DNA from: Candidatus Planktophila sp.
GTDB taxonomy: Bacteria; Actinomycetota; Actinomycetes; Nanopelagicales; Nanopelagicaceae
Assembly (NCBI GenBank): GCA_021741905.1
Contig: JAIOWZ010000001.1
Coordinates: forward strand, 78,244-142,243
DNA length: 64,000 nt
Direction: 5' to 3'
The notes beneath the pieces were generated by a model. That model saw nothing but the letters and a program-made list of their open reading frames with translations. It made no database searches and was not told the origin of the DNA. Positions 45,361 through 54,511 of the stretch are shown here, piece after piece. Numbering within the stretch: position 1 is the first letter of the stretch; each line of letters begins with the position of its first letter. A program made the translations under genes and the position numbers.

Positions 45361-45861
45361 TTAAGCGCCTTTGCTCTTTCTACGCAGCGAGAGTTCATCG
45401 TTATCTTGACCACCAACAACCTGGCCGTTGATTTCACCCTGAAGTACAGATAGAGAGCCTTCTACTTCGTGCCAGACCTTACCGACGGCTATTCCAAAGA
45501 CTCCTTGACCGCCTTGCAAAAGGTCGATGATCTCATCAGGACTAGAGCACTCATAAATAGATGCCCCATCACTCATCAAAGTGATTCTCTCTAAATCAGT
45601 TACTCCCCTGCTGCGCAAATGTTCTACAGCTGTTCGAATATTTTGTAGAGATACACCGGCATCGAGTAAACGTTTAACAATTTTTAACACCAAGATGTCG
45701 CGAAAGCCATACAGGCGTTGAGTTCCAGAGCCACTAGCTGTGCGAATACCTGGTTCTACTAACCCTGTACGAGCCCAATAATCTAATTGGCGGTATGTGA
45801 TACCTGCTGCAGAACAAGCGGTAGCACCTCTATAGCCGATCTCTAACTCTTCTGGGCTCAC
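45361..45861 (-). CDS. MerR family transcriptional regulator (Rv1830-like)
   Basis: 166 residues from a GTG. N-terminal MerR helix-turn-helix: 'GITYRQLDYWARTGLVEPG' then 'LYGFRDILVLKIVKRLLDAG', followed by a helix and a C-terminal domain without cysteine clusters, so no metal sensing is evident. Its place just before gcvP and after the BFN gene matches Rv1830 in mycobacteria. Target unknown; gcvP is an obvious candidate by position. Confidence 0.85.
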   Translation of the reverse strand: MSPEELEIGYRGATACSAAGITYRQLDYWARTGLVEPGIRTASGSGTQRLYGFRDILVLKIVKRLLDAGVSLQNIRTAVEHLRSRGVTDLERITLMSDGASIYECSSPDEIIDLLQGGQGVFGIAVGKVWHEVEGSLSVLQGEINGQVVGGQDNDELSLRRKSKGA

Positions 45862-45968
45862 GGGGAATGGCTCATTTCTCTTGGGGAGTGAGATAAATGT
45901 AAACCCGCAGCGCCCTCTTGCCTAGGAACGACACGACCCAAACCTCTACTTTAGGTTGAGGGTTGAGC

Positions 45969-46454
45969 CTAGCCCACAAAGTCTTCTGGATTTATCTGAT
46001 CCAGGAATTCACGGAACTTTTCGACCTCTTGGTTCTCACCATCACCCTGTGGGATCTCAATACCAATCTCATCTAGTAGCTCTTCAGTGGCCAAGATATT
46101 GCTGTGGCTGCGAACCGCTAGGGCAATGGCATCTGAAGGTCTGGCTGAGATTGTCAACTGCCCCCCGCTTGAATCCCGTAGAAGCATGGTGGCGTAAAAA
46201 ATCCCATCCTTGATCTCAGTTAAATGAACCGCCGTCACAGTCGCATCCAGCAGGTCTAATAAGTTATTCATTAAGTCGTGGGTCAAGGGACGAGGCGGTT
46301 CAACGCCTTGCTGGGCAAACGCGATTGCTGTTGCTTCCACCGCTCCTACCCAAATAGGCAGGAATCTAGAACCGTCAATCTCTTTGAGTAAAACAATAGG
46401 TTGGTTGGAAGGCATCTCGACGCGAACACCGACAACCTCCATAGGAATCAACAT
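45969..46454 (-). CDS. Bifunctional nuclease family protein (BFN/DUF151)
   Basis: 161 residues from the ATG at 46454. 'LLKEIDGSRFLPIWVGAVEA' and 'PLTHDLMNNLLDLLDATVTA' are hallmarks of the family (COG1259), and an acidic C-terminal stretch 'EIPQGDGENQEVEKF' follows. Plant members show DNase and RNase activity; a role in bacteria is not established. It is always between the two MerR genes in actinobacteria. Confidence 0.9.
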   Translation of the reverse strand: MLIPMEVVGVRVEMPSNQPIVLLKEIDGSRFLPIWVGAVEATAIAFAQQGVEPPRPLTHDLMNNLLDLLDATVTAVHLTEIKDGIFYATMLLRDSSGGQLTISARPSDAIALAVRSHSNILATEELLDEIGIEIPQGDGENQEVEKFREFLDQINPEDFVG

Positions 46455-46469
46455 CAATATTGCCGACTC

Positions 46470-47186
46470 TTAGCGAAGGCGATTAAGGCCGCCGCGCACA
46501 AGTGCAGCATGAAGACGAATAGATAAAGATGCAATCTCCTTTTGAACCTCTTCTGCTCGTGCCTTTGATTCAGCACTCTTCTGCCGCGTCAGTGGAGTAA
46601 TAACCTGCTCAATTAAACCTATCTCACGATCTGCTGCAGATTTAAATGAACGAAGGTGGCGAGCTTCAATTCCGAAGCCACCCATCTCAGTAACAGCTTT
46701 AGCAATAGCAAGTGCATCTCCGTCGTAGTGGCGACCACGAGGTGCGATCAATCCATATCCTTCAAGTTCGACCAAGTGTTCTTCTTTAAGCCCGCTGTTT
46801 TTTAAGAGCTCTTCTCGAGATAGGCGCATCTCGCTGACTTCACCAAAAGAACTTGGTGCCATTTCACCATCAATAGTTGCTAAACCAATATTGGGAGGAG
46901 CCACGCCACCGACAGCCGCTGGCTCGAGGCCGCGATCTATGGCATCTAAGTTGTCTTTGATTACCTTTAATGGAAGGTACTGATCACGTTGTGCCAAGAG
47001 CACATAGCGCAACCGCTCTAGGTCAGAGCTAGTGAATTTTCGGTAACCAGAAGGCGTGCGTTGCGGCTCAATCAACCCTTCAGATTCTAGAAAACGGATC
47101 TTTGAAATCGTGATGTCTGCAAAATCTCCTCGCAAACGGTTGAGAACTTCACCGATGCTTAAGTACGCGCGTGCTGGTACAGCCAT
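46470..47186 (-). CDS. ftsR: MerR family regulator FtsR
   Basis: 238 residues. N-terminal 'LSIGEVLNRLRGDFADITIS' and 'FLESEGLIEPQRTPSGYRKF' form the MerR winged helix; 'SDLERLRYVLLAQRDQYLPL' is the dimer arm. The C-terminal domain is a second MerR-like fold as in Rv1828. The Corynebacterium homologue FtsR controls ftsZ. A good ribosome site (GGGGAG) precedes the ATG. No ftsZ lies in this window, so the target is inferred from the family. Confidence 0.88.
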   Translation of the reverse strand: MAVPARAYLSIGEVLNRLRGDFADITISKIRFLESEGLIEPQRTPSGYRKFTSSDLERLRYVLLAQRDQYLPLKVIKDNLDAIDRGLEPAAVGGVAPPNIGLATIDGEMAPSSFGEVSEMRLSREELLKNSGLKEEHLVELEGYGLIAPRGRHYDGDALAIAKAVTEMGGFGIEARHLRSFKSAADREIGLIEQVITPLTRQKSAESKARAEEVQKEIASLSIRLHAALVRGGLNRLR

Positions 47187-47221
47187 GACTACTCCCCTAG
47201 TTTCTTCCGGTGTCTAAACAA

Positions 47222-47677
47222 CTACTTGTTTGAGCCAATAAAAAGTAAATGGAACTTACCGATCTGAAACTCATCACCTGAAACGAGTGTGTGTTCGGTA
47301 ACTGATGCATTGTTGATGTAGGTACCGTTGAGAGATCCTGCATCCTGTAAAACGAAACTGGTGCCATTCTTCAATATCGTTGCGTGCTTTCTAGAAACGG
47401 TCACATCATCTAGAAAGATCGCACTGCCTGCCGAACGCCCAATGGTTGCGCCCTCGGAGGTGATTAAAAAGCGAGAACCTTTGTGAGAACCGCGAGCAAT
47501 GAGAATCATCGCCTTTTCACCTTGTGAACTTTGAACCTCTGAAACGACTGCGCGATCTTCTGGCGAAAGCAATGCCAGTTGCTCCTCGAGATAGTTAGCT
47601 GGGGAATTGCTAACCTCACGCACTCCTAAATGCAGGGTGGTAGTTAACTCATTCTGCGATTGTTCTGCAGTCATCAT
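47222..47677 (-). CDS. garA: FHA domain protein GarA/OdhI
   Basis: 151 residues. The C-terminal FHA domain has 'ATIGRSAGSAIFLDDVTVSR', 'KHATI' and 'DAGSLNGTYINN', which bind phosphothreonine. The N-terminal tail carries threonines in 'NELTTTLHLG', at the position of the phosphorylated TT pair of GarA/OdhI. These proteins switch 2-oxoglutarate dehydrogenase and glutamate enzymes under control of Ser/Thr kinases such as PknG. The next gene is ftsR, as in mycobacteria. A strong ribosome site GGAGG precedes the start. Confidence 0.9.
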   Translation of the reverse strand: MMTAEQSQNELTTTLHLGVREVSNSPANYLEEQLALLSPEDRAVVSEVQSSQGEKAMILIARGSHKGSRFLITSEGATIGRSAGSAIFLDDVTVSRKHATILKNGTSFVLQDAGSLNGTYINNASVTEHTLVSGDEFQIGKFHLLFIGSNK

Positions 47678-47732
47678 CTCTACCTCCTCACCGTGTACTT
47701 AAGGGTGACACTAGAGAGTTAGAGGAGTAAGG

Positions 47733-48107
47733 TCAAGCGGTAATTTCCGTGTATTGGGCAGCTGTCAACAGATCAGAAGGCGCTGTGCTTACCTCAATCT
47801 TTGCGAGCCAGCCTCCGCCATATGGATCGGAGTTGATAGTTTCCGGCGAATTAGATAGTGCGTCATTGATAGCCACAATCGTTCCAGTCACCGGGGCGTA
47901 AATATCTGAAACGCTTTTTGTAGACTCAACTTCGCCACATACTTTTCCTGCTACTACGGATTCTCCAACTTTTGGAAGTTGCACATAAACAATGTCACCT
48001 AAAGCAGCTTGTGCATAATCTGTAATACCCATTGTGTAAGTTAAATCAACAGATGAAACCCATTCATGCTCCTTGGTATATGACAACTCATTAGGAATTG
48101 ATGACAT
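47733..48107 (-). CDS. gcvH: Glycine cleavage system H protein
   Basis: Lipoyl carrier of the glycine cleavage system. 124 residues with 'YTKEHEWVS' at the start and the lipoylated lysine in '[20 protein letters not shown]'. It overlaps the end of the upstream phosphatidyltransferase gene by 17 bases. Partner GcvP is 2.4 kb downstream on the same strand. Confidence 0.96.
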   Translation of the reverse strand: MSSIPNELSYTKEHEWVSSVDLTYTMGITDYAQAALGDIVYVQLPKVGESVVAGKVCGEVESTKSVSDIYAPVTGTIVAINDALSNSPETINSDPYGGGWLAKIEVSTAPSDLLTAAQYTEITA

Positions 48108-48663
48108 GGTTCCCTCTTATCTGCCAAATGCCTTGGCGCGCATAACTAATACCTGTCGAAATGTAGAGGGCAATGCCCCAGATGGCAAAACTCCACCCCA
48201 GTACAAAGGCAATTGTTCCAAATGCACCATCAGATTGGGCTAGCAAAATAAATGGGAAGGCATACATCAGGTTAAAGGTGGCTGCCTTGCCTAAATATGT
48301 AACGGTGAAGGGTGCAATCCCTTTACGATTCATCAGCAAGGTGATTAGACCCAGCACGATGTCACGACCAACGATGATTACGATCATCCAAATAGGAATT
48401 ATGTCTCTAATAAGAAAGACGACCAAGATTGCCAGAATATATAGGCGATCGATCGCCGGATCTGCTAACTCTCCAAATCGAGAAGTCTGGTTCCAGGCCC
48501 TAGCAATTTTGCCATCAAGGTAATCGGTTGCTCCCCCAATAGCTAAGACAACTATCGCCCAGCCATCTGCTTCTAGGTTAAGTGTGAGGTAGATGAATAG
48601 AGGAATGCCTAGAAAACGTAGAAAGGTGAGAGCGTTAGGAACGCTGATCACTGAAGGCCTCAC
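48091..48663 (-). CDS. CDP-alcohol phosphatidyltransferase (PgsA-like)
   Basis: 190 residues with about five membrane helices. The full family signature is present: '[20 protein letters not shown]' followed by '[12 protein letters not shown]' (D-x2-D-G-x2-A-R-x8-G-x3-D-x3-D). It makes a phospholipid head group bond, perhaps phosphatidylglycerol phosphate, cardiolipin or phosphatidylinositol phosphate; sequence alone does not settle this. It starts with GTG overlapping the cmk-der stop (GTGA). Confidence 0.88.
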   Translation of the reverse strand: MRPSVISVPNALTFLRFLGIPLFIYLTLNLEADGWAIVVLAIGGATDYLDGKIARAWNQTSRFGELADPAIDRLYILAILVVFLIRDIIPIWMIVIIVGRDIVLGLITLLMNRKGIAPFTVTYLGKAATFNLMYAFPFILLAQSDGAFGTIAFVLGWSFAIWGIALYISTGISYARQGIWQIRGNHVINS

Positions 48664-50621
48664 TCTTTATCGCGCTCCTTGACTCGAACCGCCACCTGAA
48701 CTGGTGTGCCGGGGAATTTGAACTCCTCACGCAAGCGTCGCTCAATAAAGCGTCGATATGAAGCTTCAATCCAGCCACTAGAAAACACCACAAACTTAGG
48801 GGGCGCAATACCTGCTTGTGTGGCGTAGTAAACCTTCGGCTGTTTTCCGCCACGCACGGGAGGTGGGGTTGCTCCAATTAATGCACCTAAGAAAGAGTTT
48901 AGTTTTGCCGTAGGAACTCTGCGCTCCCAACTATCTAATGCGGTGCGAAGGGCAGGTGCTAGACGATCTCGGTGCCAACCAGTCTTGGCTGCGATATTTA
49001 CTCGCTGCGCCCATTCGACCTGATCTAGATGTCGGTCGATTTCTCGGTCCAACTGGTTGCGACGGTCTTCATCAACTAGATCCCACTTATTCATGACGAT
49101 TACCATGGCTTTACCGGCCTCTTCAACCATAGTGATCACACGAAGATCTTGTTCGGTAATGGGCTCTGAAGCGTCCAATACAACTACTGCAACTTCACAA
49201 CGCTCAAGTGCTGTAGCAGTTCGAAGTGATGCGTAGTAATCAGTTCCAGAATCTTGGTTCGCCCGTTTCTTTAATCCAGCTGTGTCGATAAATCTCCAGG
49301 TAGATCCACCGAAAGAGAGCAACGAGTCAACTGGATCTCTGGTAGTTCCAGCAGCGTCATCAACAATCGATAATGATTCCCCTGCGATTGCATTAAACAG
49401 TGATGACTTTCCAACATTTGGCCGCCCAATTAATGCAACTTTGCGATAACCATCTTGGTTTTGCGCCCGTCCTACTTCAGGCAACACAGCAACAATGTGA
49501 TCTAGTAAATCTCCACTGCCACGGCCATGCAAGGCAGACACAAATCGAGGTTCGCCCAATCCGAGGCTCCATAAACCGTGAGCTTCTGCTTCCTCGCGTT
49601 CTCCGTCAACTTTGTTACCAATTAAAATTGTTGGCTTCTTAGCCTTGCGAAGGTGTTGCACTAAAATGTCATCCTCATCTAATGCACCAACTTGTGCGTC
49701 AACTACAAAGGCAAGTACATCTGCCTCTTGCATAGCAATCTCTGATCCCGCACTTACTTGAACAGATATTCCATCTGGCTTTGCTTCCCAACCACCAGTG
49801 TCCATAATGATAAAACGACGTCCGCCCCACTCGCATTCGTACTGAACACGATCTCTAGTAACACCAGGAGTGTCTTCAACAATTGCTTCACGTCGACCCA
49901 AGAAACGATTGATCAATGTTGACTTACCAACATTAGGACGACCTAAAATTGCAACGATCGGTAAACCCAGTAAATTACGTTTCTTGAGGAGCTCCCAAAT
50001 GCGCTCAATGGTTTCCTCTAAATCCAAATTTGTGGAATCAACTTCTACAGCATCTGCAGCCATGGTTAAAGGTGAAACTGTCCGTGTTGAATCCACAGTG
50101 TCTCGATTATCAAGGGATGTCTTTACATCAACACTCTTATCGTCTGTTTCATTTTCACGGCGTACAGCACGTGCTTCTAAATCTGCAGTTAGGTAAATTT
50201 TTAGGCCTGCTTCGGGAGCAACAACGGTTCCGATGTCTCGTCCTTCAACAACTATTCCGCGCTCTGCAGAATCAATAATGTAATGCTGCAATTTCATTAG
50301 TTCATGGCGAATTTCAGGGATTGCACTTATGCGCGAAACGTTCTCTGTTACGGAAGTACCACGAATCGCATGTGTAATTTGAGTTTCACCTGCGTAGACA
50401 TTTGGTGATTGTGGATCAGCATCAAATTTGATTGGATGATCTTTTAATGCCTGCAGAATAGAAAAGGCTTCTTCACATTTGTGCTCAAGAGCGAGCCAAG
50501 TTACAGCGCGATATAGCGCGCCAGTATCTAAATAATTCCATCCAGCTCGAACTGCAATTGCTTTTGCTGTACTTGATTTGCCTGCACCACTCGGGCCATC
50601 AATAGCTACGATTATGCCCAT
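48660..50621 (-). CDS. Fusion of cytidylate kinase and ribosome-assembly GTPase Der
   Basis: 653 residues. Residues 1 to about 215 are Cmk (CMP/dCMP phosphorylation), with a P-loop '[10 protein letters not shown]' at 8-17 and '[20 protein letters not shown]'. From about 219 on is Der/EngA with two GTPase domains: G1 'GRPNVGKS' at 227-234 and again at 399-406, 'DTPGVTRD' and 'DDAAGTTRD' switches, 'NKVDG' and 'NKWDL' G4 motifs, and a C-terminal KH-like domain. Separate cmk and der genes are neighbours in many actinobacteria, and the fusion is known from several. tyrA is 15 bases upstream. Confidence 0.94.
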   Translation of the reverse strand: MGIIVAIDGPSGAGKSSTAKAIAVRAGWNYLDTGALYRAVTWLALEHKCEEAFSILQALKDHPIKFDADPQSPNVYAGETQITHAIRGTSVTENVSRISAIPEIRHELMKLQHYIIDSAERGIVVEGRDIGTVVAPEAGLKIYLTADLEARAVRRENETDDKSVDVKTSLDNRDTVDSTRTVSPLTMAADAVEVDSTNLDLEETIERIWELLKKRNLLGLPIVAILGRPNVGKSTLINRFLGRREAIVEDTPGVTRDRVQYECEWGGRRFIIMDTGGWEAKPDGISVQVSAGSEIAMQEADVLAFVVDAQVGALDEDDILVQHLRKAKKPTILIGNKVDGEREEAEAHGLWSLGLGEPRFVSALHGRGSGDLLDHIVAVLPEVGRAQNQDGYRKVALIGRPNVGKSSLFNAIAGESLSIVDDAAGTTRDPVDSLLSFGGSTWRFIDTAGLKKRANQDSGTDYYASLRTATALERCEVAVVVLDASEPITEQDLRVITMVEEAGKAMVIVMNKWDLVDEDRRNQLDREIDRHLDQVEWAQRVNIAAKTGWHRDRLAPALRTALDSWERRVPTAKLNSFLGALIGATPPPVRGGKQPKVYYATQAGIAPPKFVVFSSGWIEASYRRFIERRLREEFKFPGTPVQVAVRVKERDKE

Positions 50622-50636
50622 GTACTGAGCCTACTT

Positions 50637-51689
50637 CTATTTACGAACCGGATGAACGTTCCATCCGATCGAGGTTAGATGTGCAGACAACTTTTCAGCA
50701 TCCTGTGACGACAAAGACAATGTAATCAAAGCACTTAACTGTCCTGGTGAATGTTCGATGTTCAAATCTTCGACGTTCACTTGCATCGCCGCGCATTCAT
50801 TAAATATTGCACCCAACTGACCAGGCTTATCGTCAATAACAATCGGTAAGTACGCATACTCACGAGCAATACCGCCATGCTTTCCAGGGATCATTGCCTT
50901 ACCAGCCCGACCAGCAGCTATTAATGATGCGATTTCTGCGGGATCATCCAAGGCTTGAATCATTTGTGCTAGGTCGTTCTGTAGACTTGTGAGTAATACG
51001 GAAATTTCGCTCCGATTGCTATAAATAATCTCTTTCCACAACTGCTCATCAGAGCCTGCGATGCGTGTCGTATCGCGCAAACCTTGTCCCGCTAACTCCA
51101 TCCATTCAAGTGGAGTACCAGTTAACTGCTTGGCCACCAGCGATGCCGCTATCTGAGGTAGGTGCGAAATCTTTGCCACAGCCGCGTCATGGTCGAGGGC
51201 CGAAAGTTCGATAGGCGTTGCTCCTAGGCATTCGATCAGTTCAAGGACCAGTTTTTTTGATTCTGGAACGCAATCAGCTTCAGGCGTAAGTATCCAACTG
51301 CGTCCTTGGAACAGATCGGCCCTAGCAGAGCTTGCGCCCCCGATTTCGCGGCCTGCCATGGGGTGGGTTGGCAAAAACCTTGCAGACAGTCCTGGAAATG
51401 TCTGTATGTACAGTACAACTTCATTCTTTACACTGCCCACATCCATAAATGTCGACTGTGGGTTTAGTGCGATCTCATCCTGTATGACCTGGGAGAGCCG
51501 AGAGGTCGGTAAAGCAAAGATAACTATCTCAGGATCGATCACCGCTACCCCACCGATTAGGTCCTTTGCTAATGCTTGAGCCGATGGATCGGAATCGACC
51601 ATCTCAACGGCGATTCCTTGTTGGACAAGACCCAAACCTATGGAGGTTCCAATCAAACCGGAGCCAATAATGCGCACCTTTGCAAGCAT
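50637..51689 (-). CDS. tyrA: Prephenate dehydrogenase with C-terminal ACT domain
   Basis: Oxidises prephenate to 4-hydroxyphenylpyruvate for tyrosine. 350 residues: nucleotide-binding 'IIGSGLIGTSIGLGLVQQG' at about 7-25, the catalytic region 'FLPTHPMAGREIGGASSARA', and an ACT domain from about 275 ('LPIVIDDKPGQLGAIFNECA') that could sense tyrosine. The start shares one base with the aroH stop, so chorismate mutase and dehydrogenase are made together. Confidence 0.93.
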   Translation of the reverse strand: MLAKVRIIGSGLIGTSIGLGLVQQGIAVEMVDSDPSAQALAKDLIGGVAVIDPEIVIFALPTSRLSQVIQDEIALNPQSTFMDVGSVKNEVVLYIQTFPGLSARFLPTHPMAGREIGGASSARADLFQGRSWILTPEADCVPESKKLVLELIECLGATPIELSALDHDAAVAKISHLPQIAASLVAKQLTGTPLEWMELAGQGLRDTTRIAGSDEQLWKEIIYSNRSEISVLLTSLQNDLAQMIQALDDPAEIASLIAAGRAGKAMIPGKHGGIAREYAYLPIVIDDKPGQLGAIFNECAAMQVNVEDLNIEHSPGQLSALITLSLSSQDAEKLSAHLTSIGWNVHPVRK

Positions 51690-52051
51690 TATTGGGCTAT
51701 ATCTCTGCGAAGCGACGCGGCTCCGTGAAGGTAAATGTGGGTGATTTGCTCAGGCGTCAGGGCTGTTTCGACATGGAGCATCGTTCTCACAGTTCGATCA
51801 AGTGCCCCTGGGACTGAGACCTCAACCGAGCCGATTAGCGGAACATTGGCAAAACCCATCTCCCTACAAGCAGCAGCAGGAAAAGCGGCATCCAAATCGG
51901 CGGTGCTTGTGAAAAAGACTGAGATGACATCTGATGGGGTGAGCTCGTTGGCCTTCAGGATCGCGGCAATAAGCTCTTGGACACCTGAGGCGATGTCGTC
52001 AGAGGTGTTAGCTGGAACTTGGATTGCTCCACGAATTGCGCGTAATGCCAT
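51689..52051 (-). CDS. aroH: Chorismate mutase, AroH class
   Basis: Turns chorismate into prephenate. 120 residues with the monofunctional Bacillus-type fold: 'LRAIRGAIQVPANTSDDIAS', 'VISVFFTSTADLDAAFPAAA', 'VPLIGSVEVSVPGALDRTVR' and a C-terminal 'HIYLHGAASLRRDI'. It lacks the all-alpha AroQ fold. The ATG is six bases after TACCCT, so the aroH-tyrA-cmk-der operon probably starts here as a leaderless transcript. An AT-rich repeat island lies upstream. Confidence 0.93.
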   Translation of the reverse strand: MALRAIRGAIQVPANTSDDIASGVQELIAAILKANELTPSDVISVFFTSTADLDAAFPAAACREMGFANVPLIGSVEVSVPGALDRTVRTMLHVETALTPEQITHIYLHGAASLRRDIAQ

Positions 52052-52057
52052 GAGATA

Positions 52058-52063
52058 AGGGTA
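52058..52063 (-). promoter_or_regulatory. -10 element of a probable leaderless promoter for aroH
   Basis: Minus strand TACCCT followed by TATCTC and the ATG at 52051. The AT-rich island lies directly upstream and could influence it. Confidence 0.5.
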
Positions 52064-52080
52064 CCTTTCCTAACCATTTT

Positions 52081-52321
52081 TAGCATTCATTTAAATGCTT
52101 GCTTATCGATAAAACCTTTAAACTTTTAAACCTTTTCTTGCTATTTAATTGTCGAAACCCCTCACGAACTTGGCGATCAGTGAGCCGAATGATTGTCGAT
52201 AAATAGTTAACTACGAGGACCTCGCAGCGTACTAATTATCGATAAATTAATATTCGATGCAGATATTATCTATAAATCAATAAATGGTTATTATGCTCTG
52301 TATCGATTTATATTTAAATGG
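52081..52321. repeat. AT-rich noncoding island with five TTATCGATAA-type palindromes
   Basis: A 270-base gap between rluB and aroH holds no gene. Copies: TTATCGATAA at 52103-52112 and 52236-52245 (perfect palindromes); TTGTCGATAA 52193-52202; TTATCTATAA 52266-52275; GTATCGATTT 52300-52309. Other perfect palindromes: CATTTAAATG 52088-52097, TAGTTAACTA 52204-52213 and CGAGG-A-CCTCG 52214-52224. An AGCATT/AATGCT hairpin is at 52082-52099. It is much richer in AT than its neighbours. Spacing is irregular, unlike CRISPR. Confidence 0.75.
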
Positions 52322-53035
52322 TTATAAATTTAAAGCCTTTCGTAGATTCATTAACTCTCCATCATTGAGGTCTCTCCATCGACCTTCGGGGGTATCGCCC
52401 AAAGATATAGGTCCAAACTTGGTACGGATCAGTCGAAGGACATTAACCCCGGCCGCCTCCATTAGGCGACGGATGATGTGGTAGCGACCCTCGTCAATTG
52501 AGACTTCAATCCACTTTGGGGATAGCTGCTTGAAGGTTAAAACTCGACCCATGCCATCTTCTAGTTCGACCCCCTTCAAAAGGACCTTATCGACCTCTGT
52601 TGGCAAAATCCCATCAAATTCGATGATGTAGGTTTTTTCCAGTCCAAAGGAAGGGTGAGTCGCCCTGAAGGTCAGATCCCCATCATTGGTGAGCAAAATG
52701 AGCCCTTCAGAATCCTTATCAAGGCGACCAACGTGGAAAAGTCGCTCCTTACGCAGGTCTATGAAATCATCCAAGGATGGGCGACCTTCTGGATCAAACA
52801 TGGTAGACAAAACACCCTTGGGTTTATGCAGCGCAAGATAAGACTTAGTCAAAGTTCGAGTAATTGTCTCACCATCAACCATAACTTGATCTATCTCAGG
52901 GTCAAATTTGCTACCCATCTCACGAATAATGATTCCATTGACGGCAACGCGGCCATCTTCGATTAATTCATCAGCTCCACGACGGCTAGTAATTCCGGCA
53001 TCAGCGATTATCTTGTTAAGCCTCATTTGGGCCAT
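52322..53035 (-). CDS. rluB: Ribosomal large-subunit pseudouridine synthase, RluB/RsuA family
   Basis: 237 residues. N-terminal S4 domain 'RLNKIIADAGITSRRGADEL', catalytic aspartate in 'FHVGRLDKDSEGLILLTNDG', and 'GRYHIIRRLMEAAG' later. It converts a uridine in rRNA (23S or 16S) to pseudouridine. A ribosome site (GGGAGGA) precedes the ATG. The scpA-scpB-rluB-cmk-der order is standard in actinobacteria; here aroH and tyrA sit between rluB and cmk-der. Confidence 0.93.
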   Translation of the reverse strand: MAQMRLNKIIADAGITSRRGADELIEDGRVAVNGIIIREMGSKFDPEIDQVMVDGETITRTLTKSYLALHKPKGVLSTMFDPEGRPSLDDFIDLRKERLFHVGRLDKDSEGLILLTNDGDLTFRATHPSFGLEKTYIIEFDGILPTEVDKVLLKGVELEDGMGRVLTFKQLSPKWIEVSIDEGRYHIIRRLMEAAGVNVLRLIRTKFGPISLGDTPEGRWRDLNDGELMNLRKALNL

Positions 53036-53076
53036 GGCTATCCTCCCGACAGTCAGGAGTAAAGGTAGCGGAAAGT

Positions 53077-53628
53077 CTAGTCAGTTAGCGAATCGAGGAT
53101 CTCATCCAGGCCATCTAGATCTGGCAAGTATGGAGCCAGTGCTGGAAGATCATCAAGGGAGTTCAACCCAAGACGCTCCAGAAAGTAACTGGTTGTCTTG
53201 TACAAAATTGCGCCAGTTTCATGCTCAATCCCAGATTCTTCAACCAGACCGCGGGTAATCAGGGTCTTCATAACCGCTTCTACATTCACGCCACGGATCG
53301 CCGAAACTCGAGCTCTAGAAACCGGTTGGCGGTAAGCAATAACGGACAAGGTTTCAAGGGCAGCTTGGGTCAAACGAGACTGCTGACCATCTAAGACAAA
53401 CTTTTCTACTGCCGCTGAATAGTTTGGGTTGCTATAGAAGCGCCATCCCCCGTTAATCTTGCGTAGAGAAAAGCCGCGATCCTCATAACTTCCCTCCAGC
53501 GAGGCTAACGCGACTTCAATCTCCTCGACTGGACGCTCCAAGACCTGAGCCAGAATGATCTCTGTAACAGGCTCATCCACCACCATCAAAATGGCCTCGA
53601 TTGAACGTTCAACTTCTACATTAGACAT
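53077..53628 (-). CDS. scpB: Chromosome segregation and condensation protein ScpB
   Basis: 183 residues from the ATG at 53628. Two winged-helix domains: 'ERSIEAILMVVDEPVTEIIL' and 'LSVIAYRQPVSRARVSAIRG', with 'YKTTSYFLERLGLNSLDDLP' at the C terminus. Binds ScpA in the SMC condensin. The start overlaps the scpA stop by eight bases; an in-frame start at 53709 would lie deep in scpA and was rejected. Confidence 0.94.
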   Translation of the reverse strand: MSNVEVERSIEAILMVVDEPVTEIILAQVLERPVEEIEVALASLEGSYEDRGFSLRKINGGWRFYSNPNYSAAVEKFVLDGQQSRLTQAALETLSVIAYRQPVSRARVSAIRGVNVEAVMKTLITRGLVEESGIEHETGAILYKTTSYFLERLGLNSLDDLPALAPYLPDLDGLDEILDSLTD

Positions 53629-54505
53629 TTTTGCTACTTTCTGTCGAGTCTTCCATCTCCAAAATAACGGGTATATCAAACTCATCTGTGATCTCAACTT
53701 CGCCTTCAAGGCTTCCAGTCCAACTAATCTGAAGCTCCCCTAACGCTATTACCTGATCGAAGCGCAGAACGCCCTGACGGTAGAGATCTAGCAAGGCCAA
53801 GAAGCGGGCCACCACTACCAGCGTGCTGTCTACATCTGAAATTAAGTTTCTAAAGCTCAGGGTCTTGGAGTGTCGCAAGGCCTCAACAACCATCTTTGAC
53901 TCCTCCGCGACGCTTACAAGGGCCATATGGAGGTGCTGAATGGCGAACGTAGGCGTCACCTTAGGCGTTAAAACACGCTCAGCGATAGCAGCAAAGCGCG
54001 CTGCCCCTACCCCAATAAGAACTTCTGGCAGCAAAGCGGCCAAGGATTGGTCCAGTGCCACTACGCGGGCAAAAGATTTATCAGCGGTCGCAATACGCTC
54101 ATTAAAGGTAGCGGCTATCTCCTTGAAGGCTCGGTATTGCAACAGGCGGGCAAACAATAGATCGCGGGCTTCTAGCAGAGCCAGATCCTCTTCATCCTCA
54201 ACGTCGCCAGATGGCAGAAGTCTGGCCGCTTTAAGGTCCAACAAGGTGGCGGCAACTACCAGGAACTCTGTTGCTTGATCTAACTCCCAGCCCTCACCTG
54301 ACGCTTCCAGAGCTCGAATAAAGGAGATGAACTCATCGGTGACCATACTCAAAGAGACTTCGGTGACATCCAACTTATGGCGGGATATGAGCTGAAGTAG
54401 AAGATCAAAGGGGCCATCGAAGTTAGACAGGTGCACTGAAAAGCCATCGGAGGATGCATTCACGTCTGATGACTCTGTCGCTGTTACTTCTTCAGTAATT
54501 CCCAC
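53621..54505 (-). CDS. scpA: Segregation and condensation protein ScpA (kleisin)
   Basis: 294 residues. N-terminal 'NFDGPFDLLLQLISRHKLDV' binds the SMC neck; 'FLVVAATLLDLKAARLLPSG' follows; the C-terminal winged helix is near 'VVVARFLALLDLYRQGVLRF'. Kleisin of the SMC-ScpAB condensin, which compacts the chromosome. Starts at GTG six bases after TAGGGT, so probably leaderless. Divergent from parA, 79 bases apart. Confidence 0.94.
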   Translation of the reverse strand: MGITEEVTATESSDVNASSDGFSVHLSNFDGPFDLLLQLISRHKLDVTEVSLSMVTDEFISFIRALEASGEGWELDQATEFLVVAATLLDLKAARLLPSGDVEDEEDLALLEARDLLFARLLQYRAFKEIAATFNERIATADKSFARVVALDQSLAALLPEVLIGVGAARFAAIAERVLTPKVTPTFAIQHLHMALVSVAEESKMVVEALRHSKTLSFRNLISDVDSTLVVVARFLALLDLYRQGVLRFDQVIALGELQISWTGSLEGEVEITDEFDIPVILEMEDSTESSKNV

Positions 54506-54511
54506 GGTGGC

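Noticed and set aside
52081..52321. The AT-rich repeat island as oriC or a DnaA box cluster
   Set aside because: The repeat TTATCGATAA does not match the DnaA box TTATNCACA, no dnaA, dnaN or gyrB is near, and a dif site 10 kb away points to the terminus.
52081..52321. CRISPR array
   Set aside because: Repeats are only 10 bp, differ from one another and have irregular spacing; no cas genes occur. The Cas4-like protein at 32.3 kb is a lone repair-type nuclease.
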